A stretch of DNA of 64,000 nucleotides from Castanea sativa (GCF_040712315.1 NC_134020.1:47539751-47603750); one strand, 5' to 3'. Numbered from the stretch's first letter, positions 1 through 21,911 are shown. Notes: a model not told the origin generated them from the letters alone. Numbers and translations: made by a program.

Positions 1-834
1 ACTTCCCACCTACTCCCACATAACCCACAAAGTCTCTGCCTTTCACTTTCTCCTAACCCTCAAACTCTCCGCCTCTCACTTTCCCCTAACCCACAAAGTC
101 TCTACCTCTCTCTCATCCCTCAAAGTCTCTACATCTCTTTTTTTTTTTTTTTTTTTGACAGTTCGAAAGCTACAAGGAAGAGAGAAGATGATGATGAAGA
201 TGAAGCTGATTGAAACATAAGGAAATCCCTCATCTCTCTCCTTAATTCTCAGATCCCTTAAGTCTCTACCACCATTGGGTTTGTATTTGATTTTGATTTT
301 GGGTTTGGGTTATGGGTTTCCAGTTAATGGTTTAATTTTGAGTTGATTTTTTGTGGATTTTGGGTTTCCATTGTTTTAACGAGTTTTAGTGGTGGTGGTT
401 GTTTCAACGGGTGATGATGGTGGTGGTTGGATGGTGTAGGGTGGATGGTGGGATCTGTGTTTTGGTGGTGGTGCTCTTGCAGGTTCTATGAGACAGTGAG
501 AGATGGTGGGTTTTGGGTTGTGTGTCTCTGTGTTGGTTTGTCTGTGTGGGTGTGTTTGTGTGTATCAGAGGAAGAAGATGATGATGAGGGAGAGAAGAAG
601 TATGAGTTGGTTTTGCAGACGGAGAAGAGAGAGAAAAAATGGAGCGAAATGGGAAATTAATAAAATAATATGATACACAGCTACAGTAACTGTGTATTTA
701 TGCACGGTTACCGTACAGTAGCAAATGTGTAATATGCACAGTTTTAGAAGGACTAATGTGAAAGATTTTTTGGGTAAAATGTGTAAAATTGGTTGCTTTT
801 TGTATTTTGCAAATGTTTACATCCACTGATGTGG
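1..834. other. Low-complexity spacer, possible MITE end
   Basis: No credible gene. Positions 1-145 are degenerate copies of a pyrimidine-rich motif around CCCACAAAGTCTCT, followed by a T-run. Positions 360-600 are G/T- and GA-rich, and the short open frame there is low complexity. The last part, about 660-834, ends in a motif close to CATCCACTGATGTGGATGC, which resembles the terminus of a non-autonomous DNA transposon; its partner end would lie outside or has decayed. Homology with the PRX2 flank begins at about 835. Confidence 0.35.
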
Positions 835-863
835 ATGCTCTTATTTGACCTTTCAAACCCACC

Positions 864-1913
864 TATGTTTGGTTCAGTGGAAGGGGAGGGGAGAGAAGAG
901 AAACTAAAAGGTAAGGAAAAGAAAAAAGAGTGGGGAAAGAAGGTATTTTTCGAGGGTGTTTAGATATGAAGAGGAATAGAAAGGAAAGATGCGAGGTATT
1001 TTACATTTTTATCATTTTAAATTATAAATTAATAACGATATAAATATCATTTTACAAAAATGGACAAAACCTTTTAAGGGTATAAGAGTAATTTTAAGAG
1101 AAAATATTATTGATTCCATAAAAGCTTCTTTTTTTTTTCTCTCCCACTTAGGAATGGCAACGGGTCGTGTTTCTTTATGCCCGAACCCGACCCGCGTGCC
1201 AGAACCCATTACTTAGACCCGCCCCGATTAATAAACGGTTTTCTTTTCAACCCCAAACCCACCCTACCAGGCCCCGTGGTCTCCATTGGCCCCGTCCGTC
1301 ATGCCCAGCCCTAAATCACAACACAAACGCAAATATCAAAAACACAAGTTTCAAATTTATGGATTTCCCTTTCAAAATCACAAATACAAACACAAATCCT
1401 AACACAAATACAAACACAGATTTCATAAACACAAAAATTTCAAATTTTCCTTTTCAAAATCACAAACACAAATACAAATCCTAACACAAATATAAACACA
1501 GATTTCACAAACAAAAAATTTTCAAATTTTTCCTTTCAAAATCACAATCACAAACACAAATCCTAACATAAACACAAATTTCAGATTTTCCCTTTCAAAA
1601 TCACACACACAAACACAGAAACCCTAACACAAACACAAACACAAAAATTTCAGATTTATGATTTTCCTTTTCAAAATCAAAAACACAAACACAAACACAA
1701 ACATAGAAATTACAAACACAAACAAAGAAAAAACAATGAAAGAAGAAATGAACCAAGAAAGAAAAAAAAATCACAAAAATGAGTCTGAACAAACAGAGCC
1801 ATGATGTTGAATGAGGCCATGGGGCCGTGAGGTTGAGCGAGGCCATGAGACCGTGAGAAAGTAGTTGAGCAAGGCTGTGAGGGGGGGGGGGGGGCGGTGG
1901 TAGTGCATGAGAG

Positions 1914-1952
<39 letters not shown>

Positions 1953-1987
1953 CAGAGGAGTGTATATGGGTAGGATTTGATATAAGT

Positions 1988-2043
<56 letters not shown>

Positions 2044-2335
2044 GATATTTTAGTAATTTTACTTGAAGTTTAAACGGTCAGGTCAAGTCCGAGTTCGGGG
2101 TAGATTTTTTACAAAACCTAGACCCGACCCAAACCTACTTCGGGGGGTTTTTTTTTTTTTTTTTTAACCCAAAGCTGACCCTATTCTTTATCGGGCCGAG
2201 CCAGATAACCACAGGGCGGACAAAAATTCTCATCCCTACTCCCACTCTTCCTTCTTTTTGTTTTCCTTTCTAATCAAACAAAGATAGTCATTCATTTCTT
2301 TTCTTTTCCTTCCTCTTCTGTCAAACCAAACAATG
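864..2335. mobile_element. MITE-like element hosting a nested hAT insertion
   Basis: The ends are inverted: the left end reads TGTTTGGTTCAGTGGAAG and the reverse complement of the right end reads TGTTTGGTTTGACAGAAG, followed on both sides by purine-rich GGAAGG sequence. The PRX2 flank at about 12,100-12,160 has the same surrounding sequence without this block, so it looks like an empty site. Nearly all of the interior is the hAT-like element listed separately. The exact ends and the target-site duplication were not resolved. Confidence 0.5.
1149..2238. mobile_element. Non-autonomous hAT-like element with 8-bp TSD
   Basis: The element is flanked by a perfect 8-bp direct repeat CTCCCACT at 1,141-1,148 and 2,239-2,246. 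The termini are imperfect inverted repeats: TAGGAATGGCAA on the left and TAGGGATGAGAA as the complement of the right end. An 8-bp duplication with a TAGGG/CAGGG-type terminus is characteristic of the hAT superfamily. The 1,090-bp interior has no transposase. It consists of degenerate CACAAACA repeats, a G-run near 1,880, a (GA)n tract at 1,917-1,949 and an (AT)n tract at about 1,991-2,040. The short open frames inside are low-complexity shadows. Confidence 0.8.
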
Positions 2336-2670
2336 CCTAAACCATTACCTCTTGAACTAAATAACACAGTCCATGTAACGTAGAAGAATAGTAAGTACTA
2401 ATTAGCAAGAAACCAGGGAAAGCAATCACCTGGCTTTCTGATTTTTCATACACACTCGCCTATACGCATGGTTCTAGCGCCCACCAGCCTTGTTTCCATG
2501 GACAATTTTTTTTTTCCTAAAAGTAAGTTTTCTACACAATTTCTACAATTTTAACCACAATTCACTTTCGGTTTATAATTTCACCGCCCATAAATCACTA
2601 TGTAAACAAGTTCGGGCAAAATTGTGAAAATTGTTTGTGGTGCCGACTTACTTTTCTCTTTTTCAACTTA

Positions 2671-3511
2671 GGGTGCGTTTGTTTCAACAGTAAAGCAATT
2701 CTGGAAAATGTTTTCAGGAAAAGAAAATATTTTCGGGAAAAGAAAATATTTTTAGGTGTTTGGTAACATTTTAAAAAATATTTTGAAAAATATTTTCTGG
2801 TGTTTGGTTGTCATCTTGAAAATATTATAGAAAATGCATTTTGTATTTGTTGCTCACATTTTCTCGGCTTCCAAACAAATATCATGAACAACAAAACCCA
2901 AAAAAAAAAAAACTCATCAAATTTTCTTAATACAGCTCAACAATACCCAAAAATAAAAAAAATCTCATCATCAATTTTTCTCTAACAAATCAACAAAACC
3001 CAAATCGGTCAGAGAAGAACGAAGACAGAGAGAGAGAGAGGCGACTGGCGATGGCGAAGGGGAGATCGTGCCAGCGCGGCGCGGCGCGGCGAAGGCGAAG
3101 GCGAAGGCGAGATCGTGATCTGCGATGGCGAAGGCGAGATCGTGATCGGCGATGGCGACTGGGTTCGACGAAGAGAGAGGCGAAGGCGCGATCTCGCCGG
3201 GACTGGGTTCGACGAAGAGAGAAGCGAAGGCGCGACTCGCCGGCGCGGGTTGGGGCGCGACTCGCTCTCTCTACTCTCTCTTCGTGCTCTCTCTCTCTCT
3301 CTCTCTCTCTTTGTGCTCTGTCTCTCAATTTTCTGGAAAATCCCTATTTGAAGGTAAAATACAAATGGAAAAGAATTTACGGGTCAGAGGCCTAAGTTTT
3401 ACAGTCAACTGTTCTTATTTTCCGTTTAACCGTATTTTTAGCACCTGCCAAACACCCGAAAACGCGAAAAACCATTTCTTAAAACTGTTTACCGTCGAAA
3501 CAAACGCAGCC
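2671..3511. mobile_element. PIF/Harbinger (Tourist-like) MITE in the PRX1 promoter
   Basis: The terminal inverted repeats are about 24 bp: GGGTGCGTTTGTTTCAAC on the left and GGCTGCGTTTGTTTCGAC as the complement of the right end. They are flanked by the 3-bp duplication TTA (2,668-2,670 and 3,512-3,514) typical of PIF/Harbinger elements. The 841-bp body is AT-rich except for a GC-rich block at about 3,040-3,260 built of GGCGAAGGCGA-like repeats. The PRX2 upstream region lacks the element. It ends about 250 bp before the PRX1 start codon and may alter that promoter. Confidence 0.82.
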
Positions 3512-3753
3512 TTACTTTACTTTTCTCGCAATGAAATGCATCCCCACAGCTTAATATTATTTGATGTGACAGAACATGGGACCATCTTTATTATCAGCTT
3601 TACACTTTTCCAAATCCCGGGAAAAGCGTGCCTTGTACCTCAACTGCCAAACGCGTTGAATTTTATTTTTCTTCTTTTTCACCTGAATATTAATGTTGTG
3701 GGTCACAATTTGTTTTTTTAAACACCTGAACTTAAACATTGAAGCTATTCTAG

Positions 3754-9355
<5,602 letters not shown>

Positions 9356-9706
9356 ATAAGTGTTATGGCGAAGTCTAAGTATAAATAAAACGTGTGCTAA
9401 GTTACAGGGGTAATGATGGTCAGTATGAGTGAGGCTATTTTGTATTGAGTAGTGTTATCTGTGTAACTTGATGGATGTTATTTTAGAATTGTCTTTGTTC
9501 CTTGGGGTTCTGCTAGGTGATGAGTATTTTGTATTGAGTAGTACTAACTGTGTAACTTGATGGATGTTTTTTTAGTGTTGTCTTTGTTCCTTGGTGTTCT
9601 GCTAAGTAATGTTTTTTTAGAGTATATATTATGATTGTTGAATTGAAATGTTACAAACTCATTATAGAACACTAGAATCATAACATACGTTGACGTTAAT
9701 GATGGC

Positions 9707-10386
9707 CAGGGGCGGTCTTACAAACTTTGAAGCCTAAGACGATATATTTAAATGAGACTTTTTTGTTATTAATTAAATAATATTTAACTAGTTTTTAATA
9801 TCATAATTTTTATAATACAAAAATGCATTCTTTTTATCTTGTAATGTGTTTTTTTTTTAAGAAATGCTAAAATTATAACAAATTTTACTACAAAAAACTT
9901 ACAAACGTTGTAGCAATGAATGTGATTAGTAACACTTCAAGAAAATAATAAATAAGTATTTAAATAAATGATGTTAAGGACATTATAAATTTTACAACAT
10001 GATGCTTAAAAAGATGTATTACTAAGTAATTTAAAAACGCACTTAATAGGTTATTGACGTCTACAAATCATATCAATTGTCACAACAATTTGTGAAGGTT
10101 TTTAAGTAAAATTTATAGTATTTATAGCATTTTCCTATTTAAATCATTTATTGTGATTAGTGACACATATTTGTAAGCCTTATGTATTTAAAGTTGTATT
10201 ATCTATAGGATTACTTAATTCTTTAGAACTTCTTAAAAGTAGAGGAAAAATATAAAACTAATTTTTTTCTTATATCTCAAAAAAATTAAAAATATGTTTC
10301 AATTTTTTCCCCAAAATTTAGGGGTCTTTCTCTAGTAGGGGGCCCTAGGCAATTGCCTAAGTGGCCTAAGCCTAGGGCCGGTCCTG
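9707..10386. mobile_element. Non-autonomous hAT element downstream of PRX1
   Basis: A perfect 8-bp duplication ATGATGGC (9,699-9,706 and 10,387-10,394) surrounds a 680-bp element with ends CAGGGGCGGTC and, as complement of the right end, CAGGACCGGCC. The subterminal GGCCTAAGCCTAGG palindromic sequence is also typical. No transposase. The block is missing from the PRX2 3' flank. Confidence 0.82.
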
Positions 10387-10394
10387 ATGATGGC

Positions 10395-12082
10395 TCAAGT
10401 CATTTGATCACAAAGCCGACAACAAAACCACAACTCATTTGACCACATACTCAATGAGCTACACCCAATTACTTGGAGGTGGTGGTTAGTTTCAATACCA
10501 AATATTACAAACTCATGAGTAGAACTCACCCTTGAAAACCGGCTTGCAAAGAGAGGATACCCAAGAGTATATAAACACATGATTAAGTTTACACTTAATC
10601 TATGTGGGACACTAGGATTATAACATGAAACAGTATGAGAAAGACATATCCATGTTGTGTGTTATAACCTCTGTCCGTCTCATGAATAATAATATATCAA
10701 AATATTTTGTCTATTTCAAGATAATTGATACTGAGTTGAAAATGTTTGAAAGTACCAGCTTCTGGAGAGTACTCAATAAACAAAATATATAATTTTAAAA
10801 AACATATTTTGGTATGATCCAAAAGCATGAAATGAATAGAATTTAATTTTACAAAGAAATACTTCTTTCACTTTTCAAAGATACAGCTAACCAGAGGTGT
10901 AATCTGGAGATGTAATCAGCCAATTGGTAGACAAATTACGTATAAACCAAATGGTAATGGTATTTTCAACTCATTCATTGGTTAAATTGAATAGCAAAAT
11001 CATAACAGATTTATCTACAAGTTCATGGTGCAAAACAACACACTAAACCAAATCCCAACTTCATCCCCTTTCCCACAAATATTAAAAAATAAATATTTGT
11101 TACAGCTTGTCATACGACCAACCCGAACCCAAGAATCCCACTTTGTCTTCTATACTTCTTGAAACGCTCCTAACGTTTCACTATATAGAATAAAGTACCA
11201 TTGATCCTAAAACTAGCAGTATAACTCAAAGCCACGCTTATTGCCAAAAATAGCATTTGCTTTCTGCTAAAGAAGAAGGTCCACTAAGGAAGGATGCTCT
11301 CTGAATTACTAGCTGCATAAAAGTGTTTTAAGAACAGTTTTTGAAGGTGAATACAATCCAGTTTTTGAGGTAATGATGTTGATTGTGTTGAAAAATTAAA
11401 AAGCTCCTTGATGAGAAATTTGAATTAAAGGATCTTGGTTCTGATGTGGAAGCCTGAAGAATGCATATACGATACTCTTTTGATGGCACCAAAACTAAAC
11501 TATTAGCTTCTAGTAGTAAACCTTGAATCTACGAGAAGTTCTCTTAAATCCATAAAGAGATAAACTGGAATCCACCAGAGAAAAAATTGACAAAACGTCT
11601 GTGTTTATTGATCATAGTCTGGTCTGCCTTTGATGGCTAAATGTCTAAAGCCCTAATTCATACAAATTACGCGATTAGGTGACAAAATATCGAAATTTAT
11701 TACAGATAGCAAATTTGAGTTAAATGCAAAATCATAAACTATTGATTTTAAGAGTCGTTCAAAAACAAACGAGACCTTATTCTAATTTTTGAACATAAAA
11801 TTATTAAGAAAACAAAAATTATTTTATACGATAAAATCGGAGTTTTCAAAACTTAAATGAAAGAATTTGCCGGTTTTCAAGTACTCATATCTGGAAGTTA
11901 TTTTTTTATTAATTCATTGTAATTTGTTAAATATACAAAAGGCTAGAGATATTTTCAAAAAAGCTAGCATTATATTGTAAAAATTAAAAACTCCACCCTT
12001 AGTGCTAGCTCCACCTTTGAAAAATTCTACATCTTACCATAATAACAAACGGACAAAAGAAAAGCAATTTGTTGAGTGGCAG
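10395..12082. other. Spacer between duplicated PRX blocks
   Basis: Contains no gene. Positions 10,395-10,625 look like a degraded LTR: read on the - strand it begins TGTTATAATCCTAGTG and is followed by a CCCACAT motif. From about 10,625 to 11,440 the sequence is the 3' flank shared with PRX2 (16,520-17,340) and, more weakly, with PRX3 (41,225-41,820). From about 11,445 to 12,082 I see nothing recognisable apart from AT-rich DNA. Confidence 0.5.
11374..11443 (+). pseudogene. Ty1/copia RT fragment, copy next to PRX1
   Basis: A short stretch nearly identical to the start of the copia fragment at 17,275 and coding in both for a KLLDEKF-LKDLGS motif of copia reverse transcriptase. Here the similarity stops after the GATCTTGGTTCT segment. 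Its presence at the same place downstream of PRX1 and PRX2, and its absence behind PRX3, place the insertion before the PRX1/PRX2 duplication. Confidence 0.65.
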
Positions 12083-12743
12083 TCTTATTTGATCTTTCAA
12101 ACCCACCCAAATGGCAATATTTTATTATTTTTACACGACCATAAAGCCAAGTCTAAACCATTACCTTTTGAATTAAATAACACAGTCCATGTAGCGTAGA
12201 AGAATAATAAGTACTAATTAGCTAGAATCCAGGAAAGCAATTACCTGCCTGACAAACTTTTCTTATTTTTCATACACACGTGCCTGTACGTATGGTTCTA
12301 GTGCTCACAGCCTTATTTCCACCGACAGTTTTATTTTTTTCCCAAAAGTAAGTTTATTAACTCAATTATTTCTACAATTTTGACCACAATTCTCTTACGT
12401 AGTAAATTATAAATAGTAAAAAAAATAATAAGTAATTATAAACAGTAGAAAAAATTGATGAGTTCGGTTCATAATTTCACCCCTCACCGCTCAAAAGTCA
12501 CTTTAGGTACAAATTATTGCAAAATTGTGAAAATCGTTGGGGTGCCGGCTTACTTTTTCCCACAATGAAATGCATCCCTACATCTTATTTGATGCGACAG
12601 AACATGGAACCATCTTTTTTATCAACTTTAGACTTTTTCAAATCCCGTGAATTTTTCCAAAGCGTGCATTGTACCTCAACTGCCAAACGTGATGGATATC
12701 ATTTTCTTTGTTTTTCACCTTAGTGTAATGTTGTTTGTCACCT

Positions 12744-12752
12744 TATAAAATA
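12744..12752 (+). promoter_or_regulatory. Probable TATA box of PRX2
   Basis: TATAAAATA lies 82-90 bp upstream of the PRX2 start codon between two GTCAC repeats. In PRX1 the aligned sequence jumps from AATGTTGT directly to GGGTCACAATTT at about 3,695-3,710, so this motif is missing there. Confidence 0.6.
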
Positions 12753-12809
12753 AGGGTCACAATTTGGTTTGTTAAACACTCAAACATTGAAGCTATTCTT
12801 GTTTATTAG

Positions 12810-16242
<3,433 letters not shown>

Positions 16243-17597
16243 ATAAGTGTTATGGCTAAGTCTAAGTATAAATAAAATGTGTGCTAAGTTACAATGGTAA
16301 TGATGGTCAATATGAGTGAGGCTATTTTGTATTGAGTTGTGTTAATTGTGTAACTTGATGGATGTTTTTTTAGTGCTGTGTTTGTTTCTTGGTGTTCTTT
16401 GAATGAATCTTTCATCTCAGCAAAAAAGTTATGATGGTTGGTAGGATAAGAACATGTTATGATTTTTTTTTTTTTTTTTTTCTCTGTGGTATATATCCTG
16501 ATTGCTGAATTGTAACAGTCTGAGTCTGAGAAAGACATATCCATGCTGTGTGTTGTAACCTCTGTCCCTCTCATGAATAATAATATATCAAAATATTTTG
16601 TCTATTTCAAGATAATTGATACTGGGTTTGAGAGTACCAGCGCTTCTGGAGAGTACTCAATAAACAAAATATATAATTTAAACAACAAATTTTGGCATGA
16701 TCCAGAAGCATGAAATTAATAGAACATAATTTTACAACGAAATACTTCATTCACTTCTCAAAGAAACAGCTAATCAGAGGTGTAAGTGTAATCTCGAGAT
16801 GTAATCAACCAATTGGTAGACAGATTATTTATAAACCAAATAGTAATGGTATTTTCAACTCATTCATCAGTTAAATTGAATAGCAAAATCATAACAGATT
16901 TATCTACAAGTTCATGGTGAAAACATCACACTAAACCAAATCCCAACTTCATCCCCTTTCCCACAAATATTAAAAAATAAATATTTGTTACAGCTTGTCA
17001 TACGACCAACCCCAACCCAAGAATCCCACTTTGTCTTCTATACTTCTTGAAACGCTCCTAACGTTTCACCATATAGAATAAAGTACCATTGATCCCTAAA
17101 ACTAGCAGTATAACTCAAAGCCACGCTTATTGCCTAAAATAGCAGTTGCTTTCTGCTAAAGAAGAAGGTCCACTAAGGAAGAATGCTTTCTGAATTACGA
17201 GCTGCATAAAATAAAGGTGTTTTATTAACAGTTTTTGAGGGTGAATACAATCCAGTTTTTGAGGTAATAATGATGTTGATTGTGTTCAAAAATTAAAAAG
17301 CTCCTTGATGAGAAATTTGGATTAAAGGATCTTGGTTCTTTAAGATACTTTCTGGATCTTGAAGTGGCCAGGAATGATAAAGGTATAAGTCCAAACCAGA
17401 GAAAGTATGCTATTGAGATTCTTAAAGACAGATTTTTTGGGTTCAAATCCATAAAAACTTCCAATGGAGCAAAACTTGAGACTTTCAAAAAAATGAAGGG
17501 AAAGTCTGAGCAGACCCAAATCAGTATAGAAGGTTGATATAAAGACTCTTGTATGAGTTGTATTTGACTTTGACAAGGTTGGACATTACTTATGCAG

Positions 17598-18115
17598 GGG
17601 TACGTGGAGCTGCAGCTAATCTTGGGGGCCATAGTCCCTCCAAAATTTTAAAAAATACTTTTATTTTACGTATAGTTACTAAAATTTTTAAATATTAAGT
17701 TACAAAAATAGAAGTTGACATCTCCAAATATTTAAGTTTGTCCAATGATGCTCTTAAAAACAATAAAATTTGTCAATTTGCCTAGTAGTTATACAGACAA
17801 GGTGATTTTTATTTTCTCAAATTCATTTTTGTATATGTTTAATATCAAACTAGATAACTTTTGTATACTCATTAGCGTTTAAAAGATAATAAATATTCCT
17901 AAAAGTATTATTTAGTGAATATACATATGTGAAAGTTTATAGTTTTGTATACATTATATTTATAAATTATGATCTTCTCTACTATCAAAATATTAAGGTT
18001 TATATATGTGTATGTATGTTTATGCATGTATGTGACAATTTATCTTGATTTTTGACTAATATATTAGTCCCACAATTTGGTCCTGCAAACAAAAAAATTC
18101 CTATCTCTGCCCTTG
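17598..18115. mobile_element. MULE-like non-autonomous element inside the copia remnant
   Basis: The 518-bp insert is bordered by the perfect 9-bp duplication CTTATGCAG (17,589-17,597 and 18,116-18,124), the length typical of Mutator-like elements. Removing it restores continuity of the copia RT-RNase H region. Ends begin GGGTACGTGGAGC and, on the other strand, CAAGGGCAGAGATAGG; these match poorly, as in many short MULE derivatives. No coding capacity. Confidence 0.72.
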
Positions 18116-18433
18116 CTTATGCAGTTTACAGATTAAGTCAATTTTTGGCTCCATATGTTAGCAATTCATAAAGTGGTTCAATACATAAAGGGTTCACCTG
18201 GAAAATGAATTTTCTTTCCTAGTAAATCTGATCTACAAGTTAAAACTTTTTGTGATGCAAATTCGGCTGGTTGTCCAAACAGCAAAGGTCTTAGACAGGT
18301 TATAATGTTTCCTTAGGAGAAGCTTTAGTCTAATGGAGATCACAGAAACAAGGGGTGGTTTCAAGGTCTTCAGCTAAAGTCGAATATAACGCCATGACAA
18401 GTGTTAATTGTGAAATAACTTGGGTACTTCAAC

Positions 18434-20557
18434 TGTAACGCCCCAAAATCATAAGCAATAAAAGTCTATTCAATCTGAATAATCCATAAAAAAATATATT
18501 AAATAAAAGTAACCAATAACCTAAAATCTCATCACAAATGTTAAAGCTCTAATCCACCAAAGAAAAAACATCCTCAAAATAATTCTTCAGTACAATGTTT
18601 AACGCCATAAAATAATAATAATATCCTCAGTTCCACAAAACAATTTATAGTTGTTGCCTTCCAAGAATCTCTACTCCAATAATCCCTCTAATGTATCTGT
18701 AAGAGAAAATAAAGGGGGTAAGATAATTCAATAAGTGGAAATCACTAACATTGGAGTGTGGGAACAAATCTTTCAAATAAATAATTCTTACGACAAATTC
18801 ATAACTTGTAACTCATCAATATTTTATCATCAAATATTTCATATAAAAAAATATCTTTATATGGTAAGTCATCATAATATATATCAATACCATCGTATAA
18901 ACAATTTCCTAAGTTTTTCTTGCGGTCAACGTTTACGCCCCATTGACAGGGTTGTGCTGTCCTCTTTTATGACTAGAACCTTCTTTACATTTCTTTTCTT
19001 AAGGATGACTCCTTTGGAACCTAAAGGTGCACTCCTTTACTAAGGAGTTTCTTTTTTTGATCCTCAATGGTATACTTGCTTACTGATGAGCTATCAAATG
19101 TCCACTGTCCTCTTTTTTGGGACTGTCCCTTGTTAAGGACTAGCTGCAGTATGATTGTCCTTGCTAAGAACTAAATACAATACTGAGCTTTTAATCACGA
19201 CCTGCCATAGGTTTTCAAAACACATTTCAATATGCTCACAAAAATAATCCATTCATAATTCTCAAAATATAAAGATATATTCACACATACAAGTTTAAAT
19301 AAATTTAGGTTGTCCCACAAGATTTTCATAAAACTAATAGTCAACGTGCACATCAAACATTTATAAAATATCAATTTATATATAGAATATCAACATATTT
19401 ATTTAATATAGAATAGTTTAATAATCAACACTATTTTGGGAAAATCCCCAAAATTAGTAAACACAACTTACCTCTTAGTTGCAAAAATATAAGGAATCAA
19501 TCACCCTTGAGTCACAAAGAATCAGTAGAATTAGAGCCTAGCAACACTAAAAATAGGTCCATCAATACACAAATTTCCCACTAATTTTTTTTTTCATACT
19601 TAGACAATATAATCTTAGACAGCATTGATGTTTCTGAAATTTTACATTTATTTACGTAACTCTCCAGTTCACTTTCAGCTTTAATCTAATTGTTCTATTC
19701 CACGTTTTTTTACTATCCATTAATAGACATGATTGTACTGCAACTCTATAAAACTCTAGCATTTCACTATAGGTCTAGCCATCATATATTATATTATTCT
19801 TTAGAAGCCACATGATATATAAACCTATCTATCAACCTAATATTTATATCTATTAATCAAAAGTAGAGTCACTCATTATAGTTCTGTCAAATCAAAAGTA
19901 GAAGCCACTTATGGCTATACATACTACTTTTAAAATTTTCAAAGCCTATGGAGGACCATATGGCTATATATAAACAAATCCTATTATATGATTGTCATCA
20001 TCATGGTGGGCTATATATAAACAATTTCTATTATAATATTGTCATCATCATGGTCGGCTTTCCATTCAATATAGTGATAGGTTTGAATTTTACGAACCCA
20101 ATGCCAATTGTTTTCTTGGTACCAAAAGAACAGATGCACAGACCCATGTATTCCTATAAGCGTGGGGACAAATATTAGCCATAGAATAATTCCAACTCTC
20201 TAAATCTTTCAACTTTCTGAAATTTCAGCAAGACAAACCATACTTGAAATTCTGATGCACAGCCGTAGAGGAGAAAAAAAAAAAAAAAAAAAAAAAAAAG
20301 CTCAATCATGTGTTGCGGCTGAAAATAAAAATAAAAAACTTTTTTATGTACATACACGTGTAATTTAAAAGGTAAAAGGCTAGGGTTATCAAGGCCCATA
20401 TTTTTACTTATGCCACCTCGCTTGGGCTTCATATCCCATAGCATTTATCTTATTTTTAATGTCTAAGGCCCAAGTCAATTTAAACCATTTAATTGTAGGC
20501 CTCCTTTATAATTTACGTATAATAATTAAATTGGTATCAAAATTGTGGGGTGTTACA
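18434..20557 (-). repeat. 3' LTR of the gypsy element
   Basis: 2,124 bp. It matches 24,738-26,851 along its whole length with scattered single-base and short indel differences. It carries degenerate internal repeats around 18,950-19,170 with motifs such as ACTCCTTTACTAAGGAG. TG...CA ends are intact in element orientation. Confidence 0.92.
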
Positions 20558-20570
20558 TCCTTCCCCCCTT
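20558..20570 (-). other. Polypurine tract of the gypsy element
   Basis: Read on the - strand the sequence AAGGGGGGAAGGA directly abuts the 3' LTR start, the expected primer for plus-strand DNA synthesis. Confidence 0.85.
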
Positions 20571-20683
20571 AAAAAAAATTCGTCCTCGAAATTGTTCATA
20601 TCTTCGTTAACGAATAGCTCTAGATAATTTGATTTCATCTCATCTTCTCACTCCCAAGATGCCTCCTCCACTGTGTGATTCTT

Positions 20684-21911
20684 CTAGAGGACCTTAACTA
20701 ATGATATGGTCTTGGTGCGTAGCACTTGATCCTTGCGGTCAAGAATTTGGATTGAAACTTCCTCATAAGTCAAGTTGTCTTTGATCTTGAGTGGCTCATA
20801 GTTCAATACATGTGAAGGATCCGGAATGTACTTCCTCAACATGGAAACATGAAACACATTATGCACTCCTGCAAGTGTAGGCGGTAAGGCCAACTCCTAG
20901 GCAACTTTACCAATGCGTTTTAGGATCTCAAATGGACCAACAAATCTAGGACTCAACTTCCCTTTCTTCCCAAATCTCATCACACCCTTCATTGGGGCAA
21001 CTTTCAAAAATACCATATCTCGAACTTCAAATTCCACTCCCCTTCTCGAGTTGTCATAATAATTCTTCTGTCGACTTTGTGATGTTTACAATATTTTACA
21101 AATCATTTCTGGTCCCAACAATTTTCTCTCACCAACCTCTTCCCAACACAATGGGGACCTGCATTTTTTACCGTACAAAGCCTCATAGAGAGCCATCTCA
21201 ATACTAGAGTGATAGCTATTATTATAGAAAAATTCCACTAAAGACAAGTATTTTTCCCAACTTCCTTTGAAATTCAATACACAAGCCCTTAACATATCCT
21301 CCAAAGTACAAATAGTCCTTTCTAATAGTCCATTTGTTTGCGGGTGGAAGGTTGTACTAAAGCTAAAATTAGTACCCAAAGCTTTGTGTAGGCTTTCCCA
21401 AAACTTTGAGGTGAATCTTGGGTCTCAATCAGACACAATTGATGTTGGAACTCCGTGAAGACTCACAATCTCATCAATATATATTTGTGCTAGCTGATCA
21501 AGTGAGCTAAGTCATCTTAACCAGAATAAAATGTATTGTTTTTGTCATCCTATCCATAATTACCCAAATGGCCTCATGTCCCTTAGGAGATCTTGGCAAA
21601 CCAATCACAAAATCCATACATATATGCTCCCACTTCCATTCGGGGATGGGAAGGGGTTGTAGTAATCCTGAAGGTTTCTGGTGTAGTGCCTTAATTTGTT
21701 AACAAATCAAGCATTGCTCCACAAACTGAGCTATCTCTTTCTTCATGTTATTCCACCAATAAGTTTCTTGAATGTCACGATACATTTTAGTGCTACCAGG
21801 GTGCATTAAGTATGGGGTACAATAGGCTTCTTCCATAATCTCCTTCTTTGATGCAAAATCATTTGGCACACAAAGTCTATTTCCAAACCTCAAAACACCA
21901 TCATTAGACAC
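20684..21911 (-). pseudogene. Gypsy integrase and pol C-terminal remnant
   Basis: Pieces of integrase in three open blocks. 21,699-21,911 holds the zinc-binding region (MHPGSTKMYRDIQ, then CLIC), but the first His of the usual HHCC pattern is Tyr. 21,086-21,379 holds the end of the catalytic core (FHPQTNG, ERTICTLEDMLRACV, ALYGKKCRSPLCWEE). A TGA stop falls right after the SD of the conserved SDRD motif near 21,428. 20,684-20,893 holds the C-terminal part (HNVFHVSMLRKYIPDPSHV). The frame changes between blocks, so no functional enzyme is made. Confidence 0.85.

Noticed and set aside
1601..1992. Open frames with Val-Cys and Ser-Leu repeats
   Set aside because: Translations of CACAAACA and GA simple repeats within the hAT-like element.
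3051..3395. Arg-rich open frames on both strands
   Set aside because: They lie inside the Harbinger-type MITE and come from GGCGAAGGCGA repeats; no protein family features.
17225..17632. 135-codon - strand open frame
   Set aside because: It is the complement of the copia RT remnant, whose + strand frame has the recognisable motifs.
18950..19170. Short repeated ACTAAGGAG phrases as a possible CRISPR-like array
   Set aside because: Degenerate repeats inside a retrotransposon LTR with irregular spacing in a plant genome; no array structure.
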